The notes under the pieces are model-generated. The model saw only the letters and a program-made list of their open reading frames with translations. It searched no databases and had not been told where the DNA came from. DNA of 64,000 nucleotides. It comes from Chamaecyparis obtusa (Eukaryota > Streptophyta > Pinopsida > Cupressales > Cupressaceae). The translations under genes and the position numbers were made by a program. The stretch lies in contig BSBK01001113.1 in the NCBI GenBank assembly GCA_027943335.1, positions 334,001-398,000 on the forward strand, written 5' to 3'. Position 1 is the stretch's first letter; each line of letters begins with the position of its first letter. This document shows, one piece after another, positions 1 through 14,571 of the stretch.

Positions 1-284
1 AATGCTCTCATTCTTTCCATTTTCAATGCATTGCCTCGAATATCCGTCACGACAACTTGATTTGTCCCGTCTACAGAGCAAAATGGAAGGAAGTATTTGC
101 AAGTATTTGCTCCATCTACTGGCCCTGCGCCCGCACCAAGTCCTAACTTGAACTGACCTGCTCCAGCTGTAGCTTTGCTTGTGGGTGGAAGCGCAACAGC
201 AACCCTAATTGTTTGTGGCCATGCGGTAGAGGTGGTGGAAGGATGGAAGTTTCCAGTATGAACTGGAAAATTGTTTGTAGCCAT
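1..284 (-). CDS. N-terminal part of an unrecognised protein, running off the window
   Basis: The frame starts at an ATG at 284 (MATNNFPVHTGNF...), stays open to base 1 and continues outside the window. An in-frame TAG lies about 36 bases upstream of that ATG, so this is the first usable Met. About 94 residues are visible: a Ser/Thr-rich start, a segment TIRVAVALPP, a Gly/Ala-rich stretch (KLGLGAGAGP), then two cysteines and VVVTDIRGNA. Base composition is clearly richer in G+C than the surroundings, which supports real coding. I do not recognise the family and give no function. A 62-bp tandem duplication covers the start codon and sets the frame used here. A TATA-containing palindrome lies about 235 bp upstream. 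Confidence 0.45.
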   Translation of the reverse strand, partial: MATNNFPVHTGNFHPSTTSTAWPQTIRVAVALPPTSKATAGAGQFKLGLGAGAGPVDGANTCKYFLPFCSVDGTNQVVVTDIRGNALKMERMRA

Positions 285-318
285 GCGGCAGAGGCGGTGG
301 AAGGATAGAAATTTCCAG
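211..318. repeat. 62-bp imperfect tandem duplication over a start codon
   Basis: The block beginning gtttgtggccatgcggtaga at 211 recurs at 273 as gtttgtagccatgcggcaga; the second copy is matched to about 318. The period of 62 is not a multiple of 3, so the two ATGs (first bases at 222 and 284 on the minus strand) are in different frames. From 222 the frame hits a stop after five residues; from 284 it stays open. Confidence 0.8.
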
Positions 319-514
319 ACTTTATCCTATCTTTTTTGCTTATTTTTTGAAATTGAAAATTAATTTTACCCCCTAGGAAAATATGTATTAACCAATCAGA
401 AATTAGTAATTAATGAGCATAAATAAATTTTAAATCTAAAACATTCACAACTTTAGCATATATGTTTTTTTTGGAGATAAAATTAATTGAAATGAGCAAC
501 TGGGAACAATATTT

Positions 515-536
515 CCCTGCCTATATATAGGCAGGG
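515..536. promoter_or_regulatory. Perfect 22-bp palindrome centred on a TATA box
   Basis: The sequence ccctgcctata followed by its exact reverse complement forms a perfect palindrome. Its core TATATA could serve as a TATA box on either strand; for the minus-strand frame starting at 284 it would give a 5' UTR of about 200 nt. It ends about 5 bp before the left edge of the segmental duplication at 542. Promoter function is inferred from position only. Confidence 0.4.
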
Positions 537-1651
537 ACTAATAATAAAGACTGACGAGACCCCATATACTATGTCTCTAGCACATTCATTACAATTCAAA
601 TATAAATCCTAAAGGGTGAACTTTTTAAATTTTTTTATGAAATTTCTAGCCGAGTTTGAATATAACCTAGAAAGCGACAGTTAGAATGCAAAATTCCTCC
701 AACGGCACTGCTGAAAGCAATGAAGGGTTAACAGTTATTGTATAAAAAAAAAAGGTTTGCATTAACAGAGAAAAACATGATACAAAAATATATTCCTCAC
801 CTTTTGTGCTTGCTACAATGCTCGCTCTCCTTAGCATCAGGCCTCGTCAATCTCATCTGTAACGATGAATGTGGGAAAATGCAATGTAAATATGGACTTG
901 GGCCACTTCGACACGCATGCAAAACACTGAAGGTGAGGGTACAATTCATTAATGGTGCACACTCAAACTATCACGCTCTCTCATCTAAATTAGTGATAAT
1001 TATTATTTTATAAGCGACATTGAGATTCGCCATCCCATACCGCGCTGTTTGAATTGAGGTATAGGGCTTGAATCGTAGTGCTGCAAATATATTATAAGAA
1101 ATACAATGTGATTCAAAATTATAAGAAATGCATGTATTTAGTTGTAAACCTAATAAAGGAACTTTTTCATAACCTAAAAGCTACCCTATTTTGATTTTTT
1201 ATATAATTTTGAGCACCTCCATGTCGTGTCCCCATGTGAGCGGCAAGTCAATTTAAATTTATTATTATTACATTTTAAAATATTTTTAAATTGACAAAAT
1301 ATAATTTAAAATAAAATAAAATAAATATTTATATTTGTTAATTACCAAATTTTAATTTTGAAATCTAATTTAAATATATTAAAATATACAATTTTATTAC
1401 TAAATGTTAATAGTACAAAATAAACAAATTGTTAGTTTTCATACATTTTTAATTTATAACTAAAACTATATAAATTAAAATATAAAACTTGTCATAAAAC
1501 TTCACAGCATACCCAATTCCACACAACATACCCAACTCCACAACCCCACAACATACTAAAAAATAGAATAGATTTTATCAAGAAAAAATAATAAACATAA
1601 TACACTAAATGATTACTAAATTAAATTTCATCATGCTTTTATATAGAATTT

Positions 1652-4378
<2,727 letters not shown>

Positions 4379-6634
4379 TGTCATATGCTAGGGTTGTGAA
4401 GCATGTGAGACCAGGTATGAAATTGTTCTTGTCTGAATATGAACGAATACAAATGTATGGGGTTTTTGAGGCGACAAGCAATGGAGCAATGAACATTGAC
4501 TGCAATGCATTCAAGCAAACTGGAAGATCATATCCAACATAGGTTTGCAATAAAATTTGTTTGATTTTTTTCATCCAATTTAGCCACCGTGTGCTTCGGT
4601 TGTCCTAGATATAGTTACTCTATACATTGTGAGGAGTGTGTTTGGAGTTAAGAGGCAATATCCAATTTTATTCATATCTTGATGGTACTGCTTGATTTGA
4701 CATTTTTCCAGGTTCGCTTTAGGAGTTTTGGGGAATGTTATCCCCTTTCAGAAGAAGATTTCAAGGATGCAATTATTGAAAACTATCGCTCCACAAAAGA
4801 GTTTGAGTTTGATTTGTCACAGAACCAGGTGATTATGATATTCATCAAATTGAAACAACACCACTCATCTCTCTGTTGTGATTTTTATACATTCAAGGAG
4901 CATTATCTTGTGTCATTTTTTGATGTAGGTATTTAAACTCCTCCAGTTACTTGCATCACAAAAATTTGAGCCACAAGTTCATGAAGTTCATGACTATTTT
5001 GAAAATACTCAGGACCTTCCTAGGTTAGATCTTCAATACGAAACTGCCAGCCTGCTTGAAGAAGTTGGTAGGAGCCTTTTTGCTAAAGAACTACTTTATA
5101 AAAATCTTCCATTAATAAGAGATGATTGTCATGTTGGAAAGATCATATATGGAGCTTCAGATGCAGAACCTATGCTGATATCCAAGAGGGAATGTGTTCA
5201 CAAGGATTTACAATCCAGAGGAGATTGTCTTACTGGACATAATATATGCAAGGGAGATTTTCAAGCTTTGGAGAATATGTATGATACCTCAGATAGAAAG
5301 CAAAGATCTGAGTTGTATCCCTTGCAAGGGTCTACCTATACTTGTAAGCATGACCAATTAAGTTCTGACTTCCAGCCATTTTATGTAACGTATCCAAATA
5401 TTACAGAAAATGTAAAGAATGCTTTTATTGCGAGAGAAATTCTCATTAATGAAACAAATCAAAATGCTAGTGGTGAAAATTATGAAAATAATACCAGGGA
5501 AGTTATCATTGCTTCAAATCCTCAAAACCATAATACACACTATTACAGTGAAATTGAAATGCCCTGTCTAGTACATTATCGCCTCTAACTCTAACAAAGA
5601 ATGAAATTGATGATCATTGAAAATTGAGGCAAGTTCCTCCAAGTGTTTCACATGCAAATCACATCAGTGACAGCTTGTCACCAAGTGTGGATGAGTTTCA
5701 AGATGGTTCAACATCTGATTTTATAGGACTTCCCAAGTATTCTTCTAGTGGCATGCATTCTCTAAGGTCTAATAATATTTCTAAGAATCAGAGTGTGTTT
5801 TCTCATTTAAAGAGAGTCCAAGAAATTGATGTTGGACACAAGACAAAGAATAAAGATCTTTTAAGAGAAATTACTCCTGCAAAACTGCCTTTCAACAATA
5901 GCCAGACGAAGTTTTTATGAGTTGCAAGAAATGAACTTGAAGTATCAACAACTCTAGATGATAATAGACAGGAAGCAGAGGCCTGTGATGAACTAATCCT
6001 TAATGATAGACTTCTAATAAAATTCAAGTGGAGGAGTCAAGTGTGCAAGGATGGAAAATAGCTTGAGGGTCAAACAAAACAAAGTTGTGGAGAACCTAAT
6101 TCTTGTAAGCCGAAAAGAAGAAAGTTAATACGCCTAGAGTTTAACTCTCCCAAAACCTCTGAAACAAGTGCTTTTCCACTTTCAATTGTGGAAAAAGTTC
6201 AGAAGTGTAGTATTGAAAACAAAGTCATACCTCAGCGAGAGAATGGTGCACATACAATGAACACAAATTCATTGAATGTTAATTCACTTGCTTTAAATTT
6301 TCTGCATATTTCCCATAGCAATACCATGGATGCAATAGAGGATGAGAGTTTGCCTAACTTAGGCTGCACAACAAATTACAACAATTCAAAATGTCCACAG
6401 TGTGTTCCTGAACCAAGTAGAAATGTGATTGAAAATTTAGAATCTGGATTTGTTCAATTGACTAATGAGATTGTAAATAGAGAGTTGACTGACTTGAGTG
6501 AAAAGGGAAATCCCAGTCAAATGTTATCTCCAAGTACAAATAAGTTGGATGTTAGTAAACAAAATAATAACATTCAATTTGAAAATGAAAATAAGTTGGA
6601 TGTTATTAAGTTGGATATCCCCTGCTGTCTCTAA
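4379..6634 (+). pseudogene. DCD-domain (development and cell death) protein pseudogene, copy 1
   Basis: Plant DCD domains are about 130 residues and occur in stress and cell-death proteins. Exon-like block 1 (about 4379-4542) encodes RPGMKLFLSEYERIQMYGVF followed by EATSNGAMNID. Exon 2 (4712-4828, after tttttccag) encodes VRFRSFGECYPLSEEDFKDA. Exon 3 starts at 4929 with VFKLLQLLASQKFEPQVHE and runs 219 residues to a TAA at 5586. The expected C-terminal region continues in a shifted frame (5624-5920) and then 6062-6634, which has a basic KPKRRKLIR motif. The codon before donor 1 is TAG, and further stops and a frameshift break the gene. Introns are retained, so this is not a processed copy. 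The first DCD residues are not identifiable. Confidence 0.8.
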
Positions 6635-6821
6635 ACTTTGATAAGTAGCGAGAAAATTTTATTTTACTGCCTGAAAAGATTATAATATCTCTCATTATTC
6701 ACGTTTGGATTTTCATTGCCATTGTTCTTGATACTCTTAGAAGATTTTCTTTGCAGGTTTGATTTATATATTTTTAAATGTAGAAATAAAACCAACTATA
6801 TATAATGATGTGTTTGAGGGG

Positions 6822-7349
6822 ATGAATAATATGAGAGATGCTTTCTTTGTGGAAATCGTGAAGGAAGCCACAACCAGGCTTCTTGCCTAATCAGAAGCCT
6901 TTGGTGCTACCAACTGAGTGTTTGAAAGGATGTTTAGGGTTATTGACCTATACGAAACCCTAACGGATTTGATACCTGAGCTCGAGGCCATTTACTGTCA
7001 AGATCTTTAGAGAAATGTGCATGATCTCGCCGGCGGGATCCTTTTTCGGCTGTGCGAGAGGGCGAAGAGGATGCTAGCAGAATTTGAGAAGGTGCTTGAG
7101 AAAGAGAATTCCAAAACCCAAATTGCAGGCGGCGCTCTTCATCCTGTCACCAGATACGTCATGAATTTTCTCTCTTTTCTGTTTGATTTCAGGGAAACTT
7201 TGATAAATATATTAATAGATGCGGGGTATGTAAGGAAAACGGACTCCATAGAATTCCAATCGGCAATCGGGAATCCCGTTAAGCCCGCAGAGAGTCTCAT
7301 CGAATTTCGGAGGGAACAGGTGCAATTTTTGAATAAATCAAATCAATAA
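6822..7349 (+). pseudogene. EXO70-family exocyst subunit fragment, copy 1
   Basis: EXO70 proteins are exocyst subunits that tether secretory vesicles at the plasma membrane; plants have many copies. One frame from 6822 reads FFVEIVKEATTRLL, VFERMFRVIDLYETLTDLIP, LAEFEKVLEKENSKT and GALHPVTRYVMNFLSFL, in the order seen in the EXO70 core; the H-P-x-T-R-Y-V-M-N block is typical of the family. Three in-frame stops (after TRLLA, after GATN and after YCQDL) and the lack of the rest of the protein make it a dead fragment. The last 40 codons to 7349 have no clear EXO70 match. It lies directly downstream of the DCD pseudogene inside the duplicated block. Confidence 0.8.
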
Positions 7350-7411
7350 TTTATTTCAGATTTAGTAGCCATGAACAACTAAACCCAAAATAACATTGTG
7401 ATGTAGATGAA

Positions 7412-7797
7412 GATCGACATTAAAGCTTCTGCACCCATTACGACCAAGGTTTAACACAAATCACTCACCACCCTAATAATTTAAGAAAAAAAAGGGACTT
7501 TTCAGGCAATAAAATAAAATTTTCTCGTTACTTATCAAAGTTTAGAGATAGCAAGGGATATTCAACTTATTTTAATGTACAGAATCTCCCAACATTCAAT
7601 TTGATCGACATTAAAGCTTCTGCACCCATTACGACCAAGGTTTAACACGAATCACTCACCACCCTAATAATTTTACCAAAAAAAAGGGACTTTTCAGGCA
7701 GTAAAATAAAATTTTCTCATTACTTATCAAAGTTTAGGGACACCAGGGGATATTCAACTTATTTTAATGTACAGAATCTCCCAACATTCAATTTGAA
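7412..7797. repeat. Two tandem 191-bp units, partly an inverted copy of upstream sequence
   Basis: gatcgacattaaagcttctg at 7412 recurs at 7603 (period 191). Within each unit about 85 bp (about 7494-7577 and 7685-7768) is the reverse complement of about 6600-6690, the 3' end of the DCD pseudogene. Directly after, 7801-7860 repeats 6503-6560 in direct orientation (tcccagtcaaatgttatctc). The structure is also present in copy 2. Confidence 0.85.
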
Positions 7798-7932
7798 ACT
7801 AAAAAGGGATATCCCAGTCAAATGTTATCTCCAAGTACATATAAGTTGGATGTTATAAACATATAGTGTGATTTGGGAATGGAAAACAGAAGACTTACAT
7901 CACATATAGAAGGTGAACGCTAAAAATACATC

Positions 7933-8596
7933 ATGTGTATGTTACAACTTCGTTATCCACAGGCGCGCATAGCCTTGTTTGTCATCGCCACTTCCCATTC
8001 AATCTGTGGGAGACGCATTACTGGGGGACGCATCAAGTGCACACTCAACAACGGAAAATCAAAATTGAGCTCCATAAAAAGAGCTGACGATAGTCATTCC
8101 TTAACTCCAAATTTAACTGTGCCCAAATTTAATGGATTTTATCAGAATTTGCAGTGTCTCACTGCGAAATCCGATGGTGAATCTTTTAAAGTCTATTTCT
8201 GGAGTTTATCAGAATTTGCAATGTCTCACTGCGAACTCCGATGGTGAATCTTTTAAAGTCTATTTCCAGAGTTTATCAGAATTTGCAGTGTCTCACTGCG
8301 AAATCTGATGGTGAATCTTTTAGAGTCTATTTCCTTGTTTACTATTTAGACAAGCTGTCATTTGTAAGGGTGTTCAATGTGGCGGCACTGAGAGTCTCTG
8401 CAGAGGAATGCCATGTGCTTCAGAACAGATTAAAGGGCCATTTATTGAACTGGCCTCGAATTTAGAACATCGCTAGGGTTCCAGGCGATGACATAGAACC
8501 GCATTTGAAAGATCTTTTTAGTGCTAAAGATGAGGAGATTGTAGGAGTTGCAAAAGAAAATGAAAGTGAAAATGTTACCGATCCCGACCATGTGTA
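7933..8596 (+). pseudogene. Decayed reading frame of unknown origin, copy 1
   Basis: Pieces of frame encode a basic segment (GGRIKCTLNNGKSKLSSIKR), then the 67-bp repeats, then VRVFNVAALRVSAEECHVLQ and, after a TAG, NIARVPGDDIEPHLKDLFSA and an acidic tail. The same frame is present at 36065-36780, where that TAG is CAG, so the two copies carry different lesions. I do not recognise a family. The composition and agreement between copies suggest a former gene or captured exon rather than chance. Confidence 0.35.
8141..8334. repeat. 67-bp tandem repeat, three units
   Basis: atcagaatttgca occurs at 8141, 8208 and 8275, with gtgaatcttttaaagtctat in each unit. The period of 67 changes the reading frame at every unit. 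Copy 2 has four units, the first internally deleted. Confidence 0.93.
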
Positions 8597-9463
8597 GAGG
8601 GCACGAATTGCGCAAAAGTTTCTCTGTATTTTTTCTAGAGTTTTTAGTTTTTCTCTGTAATTTTTCTTGAGTTTCTCTGTATTGTGGATAGCTTGCATTG
8701 TGGCGGGTCAGGTGTTCTTGCCTAGACTTGCAAGTTTAGAGACTCCGTGTCTGGTTTTAGTTTTTATATTTTACAAACATGATTTAGAATAAATAATTAG
8801 ATATAAAAGTTTAATTAATATTATAATAAATATAATTATGAATAATTACTTTTTAATATTTTTAAAATATTTGTATTTCTTTTAAATTATGATGTATAAC
8901 AAATACTATATATAGAAAATAAATTATATATTTAAATTTTTACTTTCAATATATAGCATTTATATTTATATTATACATTAGAATAGATGTAATATATAAA
9001 TAGTTTTTGGTTTCACCTACACAAAATTTCTATTTAATATTAATATTAAAGTGTTTACAAATGATTTTATATACATGGATTCGAAGGGCTACTCATTATT
9101 TCGTCTATTATTATCCGTTACACCCATCTCAAGTCTTATTTTTTTCTTTTATTTAAAACTTTGTAGACATTTATAAAGTCAATAACATTAAACATAGATT
9201 ACATTATATGTATTTTAATGTATATTCATTAAAAAAAATTACATTAATTATTTAATAGTTTAAAATAAATTTATAATTATATTAGTATTCTAAAAAAATT
9301 GACATTCTATAATTTAATAATTATACTTAGTTTTTCATTTATCTAAGGAAAATGACTTAGTGGCTGGACAACAAAAAAGATTAATAGGATTAATGCGCTT
9401 GAATTTGAAGTGACTAGGAAGATCGGTATTAGACAAACAAAGAACACATCGAACAAGACTTAC

Positions 9464-10068
9464 ATCCATGTCTTCCCAAGAAGAACTTCACAGAGTAAGA
9501 GTTTGTTGCTCCCTTTAGTGTAAATTTCTTGAGCGCTCTTGGAAGAATCGGTAGCAAAGTAAATCCCCTGTCACAAAAATGCTATTAGAATGAATTTGAA
9601 TTTGCGAGTAGAGAGCTTGTCAAAAAAAAAAAAAGAGTAAATGAAGGACATCTTACCCGTCCAAACATATTTTGTTTATCTGAAGGCGGAAGGTTAAAGC
9701 CCTTCTTGGTAATCCCTTGAATAGCTTGGTCACTGGTTCCATGGAACAGAAGTTGCATGGGAGAAGTGGGACTAAGGAGATCCTTTTGAGTCTCTAAAAA
9801 CTTGATTTGTAAACACAGGTTAAATACCTTTTCAATCTTTGTCACAATGGGAAGAATTCCATGTTTAGGTTGGATGAATTTTTCCCTTTGTTCTCTAACC
9901 TGCATTCCCAATCAAAGTAAGAGCTAGAAGACTCAAATTGTCGGTGCCATCCGAAACAAAGAGACGCGATAGTGTAAGACACGGTGGTGGTATACCAGAG
10001 GAGGTGAAAGGGGCGTGCAGATCAGGGGAGGCCTCGAACTCATAAAAGTCACGGGGCTCATATGCCAT
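9464..10068 (-). pseudogene. PARP-like ADP-ribosyltransferase catalytic exons, 3' end missing
   Basis: On the minus strand, exon B (9899-9657) encodes a helical lead, then LLFHGTSDQAIQGITKKGFN and KQNMFGR. It ends at GTAAGA, and exon C (9567-9464) resumes after tgacag with GIYFATDSSKSAQEIYTKGS and KLLLCEVLLGK. HGT and the Tyr of GIYFA match the first two positions of the PARP H-Y-E triad; the exon with the third is absent. Exon C ends at a consensus donor GTAAGT (9463-9458), but only about 74 bp remain before the edge of the duplicated block at 9384, and no later exon is found beyond it. An open stretch from an ATG at 10068 (MAYEPRDFYEFEASPD...) lies upstream but does not join exon B in frame. 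This is either a gene cut by the duplication or a gene fragment. Confidence 0.7.
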
Positions 10069-12876
10069 GATTGAAGAAGCTTACCCGTATCGTTGCTCTC
10101 TGCCCGGCCAAGCTGAAATATGCAATGGCAATACGAATCATCAAACAGGCAATACTCTTATTAGGAGACACTAAAAATTACTTTATATGTCTGTGTATTC
10201 TTATTTATGTTTATGCCTTCTCACTATATTCGATTTGACTACACTGCATGTTTCTCCTTGGAAAATACAGCTGTCTATATTATTTCCTTCCACATACCCA
10301 TCGCATGCAGAACTCGCCTTGTAAACAACAAAATAAAATAATTCTATGGGGCCACTGCACAGTTCAAACCGGCAACCAAATGCACAGATTGGTAATAAAC
10401 ACAGCTGGCATTTCCGTCAGTTCTGCTTTTGCATTCTCCATGCCACAAATCTATTATACGGACGATGTAGATGCTCTACCAACTTTGTGTAATGCGTTCC
10501 ACCTTCTGCCTCGAATTGTACCGTATTTCGAATTAGCAGTTTTAGGGCTTTTTATTTTGTCCCGATTCTAACACATGTTACTTTTAGTTTATATTAAGTA
10601 CATCAATTTTTAAATTGAGATTACACCAATTATAATATATAGGGTATCATAATATAAATTTTCACATTTAATAATTAAATTAAAAATATATATTTAAAAA
10701 ATATAATCAATACAAGTGTTTTCAAGTGAGTAGTTGGATTGATTTTCGTGCTATGTATTTTTGTCTATATATTCTGTGAAAAATAATAAATGTGGAAAAA
10801 AACATATTCCAACGAATTAGTTATTTGTGATGTTTATCCCAAATTATTATATATACAAACACATTCCATTGATTCCACACACAAATATAAATATTAATTT
10901 AGATTTGTATTGAATGGGATTGTTTAGAGATTAATTAATTTAGATTTGTATTTAATGTGATTATTTACAATTAAATATAAATAGATAGGATATTAGTTTT
11001 AGAAATAATAATATAGATTTGATATGTTGATGTTAAATGTGATTATGATTATAAGCACAAAAAGTAATTGAATTATTATTATTTTTTTTGAAAACCTAAA
11101 ACTTATACATATATAGAAATTATTATTATTATTGCAATGTAATCTATGGTATTTGTATAGTTTAATGTATTGATTATAATTTGTCAATAATTAATACATA
11201 TAAATTCTCCACATAAATTATAGATTTTCATTTAATATGTGTATTTATTTTATTTATTATACTATTTAAGTGTAAATTGGGATATATAATTGGGTCAAGA
11301 GAATTGTTAGGTGAGAGGATCATCATTAAACTTGATTTCTCATGATGTTTTCAATTTTTAATTTGTAATTTAAATTTGATGTAAAATATATACAATTGAA
11401 TCTAAAAATGTTTTCTGCTTACAAAATTGCTATCTAAATTTGGTGTCCTAATAATATTTGGTGTCCTAATTAAAAAACAATCTTGGATAAACTATAAAAG
11501 TAAATAATAGAAGTTCATAATTGTAGAAAATAGAGTAGTTGGTTTTTCATTGCCACCAAATCATTTATACACTACAAGAGAGTGATCTCAAGAATTTATT
11601 TCTTCAATGTGAATATTTATCTTAATAATGAGTTGGCTTATTTTGTATAAATTCAATTCAACATTACTATGAATTATTCATTATCAAAACAAAAAATATT
11701 TCTCTCAATCATCAACCATAATTATAAATGAAGTAAGGGAAGGCTATTATTAAAATAAAATAATACAAATAATAATAAAATAATTTTTTTTTCTTTCTAT
11801 TTTATTCTTTTAGAGAGTCAAATAAAAAAAAATTCAAAGTAAGAATTCAATTAGGTTAATCTATTATAAAGTAAAATAATTAAATTATTATTTGTTATGT
11901 AATTATTATCTAATAATTGGTTTGATACATTAACTTAGTTTAGTCTATGGGATTTTGTGATTGTTAAATTGACATTGGAAATTTTTGGTTTAACAAATAT
12001 AATTCTAATTTTATGCCTTATATCAATTGATAATTGGTTTGGGTTACTCAGGTTTGAATTTTACAATACAAATCTTGATAATCTTAATATTTAGTCTTAA
12101 TTATACATAATAGCTTATTGGAAATAAATAATATTTATGTGTCTATCATAATAAATTTAATTTAAAATTATTTATCTTATTAAAATTATATTTCGGGGTA
12201 CCCATTGTACTTTTCTTCTCCTGTACTAGAAAGGAAAGGTATTTTAAAGTTGGTCAATTGTCAGAAGAAAATGGGGGGAGAATGAAGTCCTCATTTTCAT
12301 ATTATCTACGATTTATTTAGATTTACCAAACCAATGAAGTAGATGGATATATGCGCTATGTCATGGGAATTTGTTTTGAATTCATCTCAATTATTTGATT
12401 ATCTTTATTAGATCCAAGATGGTTATTAATAACTTCGTTAAGTATAATTTTAACTATTTAAGTAAGAAATTTATTTTTTACATTAATAGCTTCCTTAAGC
12501 ATACTAAATTATTCATATACTAAATACAATTTACTTATATTCTTTTCTTTTCACGGAAAGATCTGTGAAAAATTGATTGATTTCTTTGATTTTGCAGGCA
12601 TCCGTTGTCCTCCATGATTTACAACAGAGGAATTACTTATACTTCCAACACTCGCCCAAATGTTTTAAAAGACCCCCTCTATAGGACCTTACAACTTAAG
12701 AAAAATGGGACAAATTTGTTCTGGCGTGTGTGGAAAATGTGCAACCCACTTAAGTAAATGTGGGCCCATGCTCCTCGGAATACCAATAATGAAAAATTGG
12801 CTTCAAAACAAAATTAGTTTGAAACATCATAGTAATTTCTATCATGAATCTTTGTGTTATCATGCATGGATAGAAT
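10069..12876. other. AT-rich stretch without a supported gene
   Basis: Apart from a somewhat less AT-rich patch at 10080-10560, possibly the promoter side of the PARP-like exons, I see only AT-rich sequence with many stops. The 107-residue frame at 10248-10571 has no recognisable motif and is not called. Confidence 0.5.
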
Positions 12877-13220
12877 TTAAGAATGACACCAATAGTTAAA
12901 AGTAGGAGTATCAAGCAATTGAGAGAAAAAACAAACAAACAAATGCAAAATTCCAAGTTTTGAAAACAAAAGGCCCATAATTGACAGCGATAAAGCATTG
13001 GAGAGATTAATACGAACCCATGAATCATCTAGGCACTTAAGAATGGTGACATTGATATTACTAGATTTCTCAAGAGCAGCTACTACTTTGGCCATGTGGG
13101 TGACTGCATCATTAATGTCACAACCATCTCCATGCCTAAATATGCCAAATGAAACCCTCACATTTTGGCTTTGGCTCCTGCTAGTACTGGTACAAGGCTT
13201 GCCTAAAGTGATAATTTGAA
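12877..13220 (-). other. Weak coding candidate, possible aminotransferase-V-like fragment
   Basis: The minus strand encodes NVRVSFGIFRHGDGCDINDA followed by VTHMAKVVAALE. The R-[VL]-S-[FL]-G block followed by an amphipathic helix resembles the C-terminal end of cysteine desulfurase and Moco-sulfurase family proteins. It is a resemblance only: the frame is short, lacks the Lys-PLP region and is surrounded by AT-rich DNA. It could be chance. Confidence 0.2.
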
Positions 13221-14571
13221 TGTCCTATTATTTCAAATGAACAAAAAATATCTCTAAAATTTTCCCAATAGAATATGATTTTTCTTTTCCTGTCGTGTTA
13301 GAGCCTCATTCTTGAAAGAAAATGATCGATTTGGTGATAATGTTAAATCCTAATCGAGGCAAACAAACAAACTTGCAGGTGAAGTGAGTCCTTTAAACAG
13401 GGGCCTGCTAAGCTGGCGTGTATATTTTGATGTCGGGGTTTGTTGCAATTCCAGCCAAATAGTAGTTTCTTTTGCTTCTCTGCATATTTAAAACTTGGGT
13501 AAATGTGATACAGTTGGTTATTTAACATTTTTATTACATGTAGACGGTGCAACTTTGATGTCTAAGCACATCTAAAAATCGCAGGAGTGAAAATAACAAG
13601 TGTACGATAGACATCAAACCTGCATGCAACGATGGCAAAAAAATGAGAAATGTGAAGAACACAAAAACCTTATGATTTGAAATATTCATAGAAAAACTTA
13701 TCTTTCATTCTATTTGAAAAAAAAATCATTCAAGATTAAATTTTGAACCTAAAACACTTAATAACATTATAAAAATAGGTAGGCCAAAACAAGGAAGAGG
13801 GAGCTTGCTTGTTCAACCCATGAACTCTACTCCATGCTAGCCCATAAAGATACTCTCAAGGAACTTAATCAAGATCGAAAGGAGATTATGTTGGACTCTC
13901 ATTCTTTTTGTTGCTAGTTTGTTTCCTATTTTGTTTTGTGATTTTTTTGCTAGTTTAATTCACTTCCCATGAATTCCTTTCAAACTTTGTAAGGGCTTAA
14001 TGTTTATTGATGTTTTTTTAGTGTGATGGGTTCAGACTCTTTCCCCATTTGAATTAATCAAAACATTAAAAAAATAGGTCAAATTATTGTTAGATTTTAA
14101 AAATAACCATAGGATAAAAATGGATCTTTTATGGAAGAGAGTTTAAGATTGGTATAAAAATTTAATGTTATCTTCTTATTTATTTACTTTTCAATAGTGT
14201 AAATATATTTTATGTTAGTTCTTTTATTTAATTTCTAAAAGGATTAATAAAAAGACCATTAATATAGAATATTTTGTTGGTAGATTAATAGTTGATTAGA
14301 GAAACTCTCATTAAATCAAATTAAAAAAGAGGCTCTTTTAGAGAGCTTTACATCCCATATATACTCTATTTGACATCTTTGGCTCTATGAAAAAATAGAC
14401 CAAGATCGAAATACAATCCATCTTATCCCTATTACATTGAGCTCCCTATACATATTGGAATACTATACACTTTACGACTATATATTTGACAAAATTCTTC
14501 TACCTAAACAAAATGTGGAAGGAAATGTCTGATTGAAAAATAAATTAAAAAGCACTGGGACAAAAGCTTTA
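13221..14571. other. AT-rich stretch, nothing recognised
   Basis: Several short open frames are shadows or chance; I see no domain, RNA gene or element end here. Confidence 0.5.

Noticed and set aside
738..1013. 91-residue open frame in duplication copy 1
   Set aside because: No motif, and the matching copy-2 region is deleted within it. AT-rich chance frame.
10248..10571. 107-residue plus-strand frame
   Set aside because: No recognisable domain and no splice or promoter signals; probably upstream sequence of the PARP-like exons.
13343..13552. 69-residue minus-strand frame
   Set aside because: Chance length, no motif.
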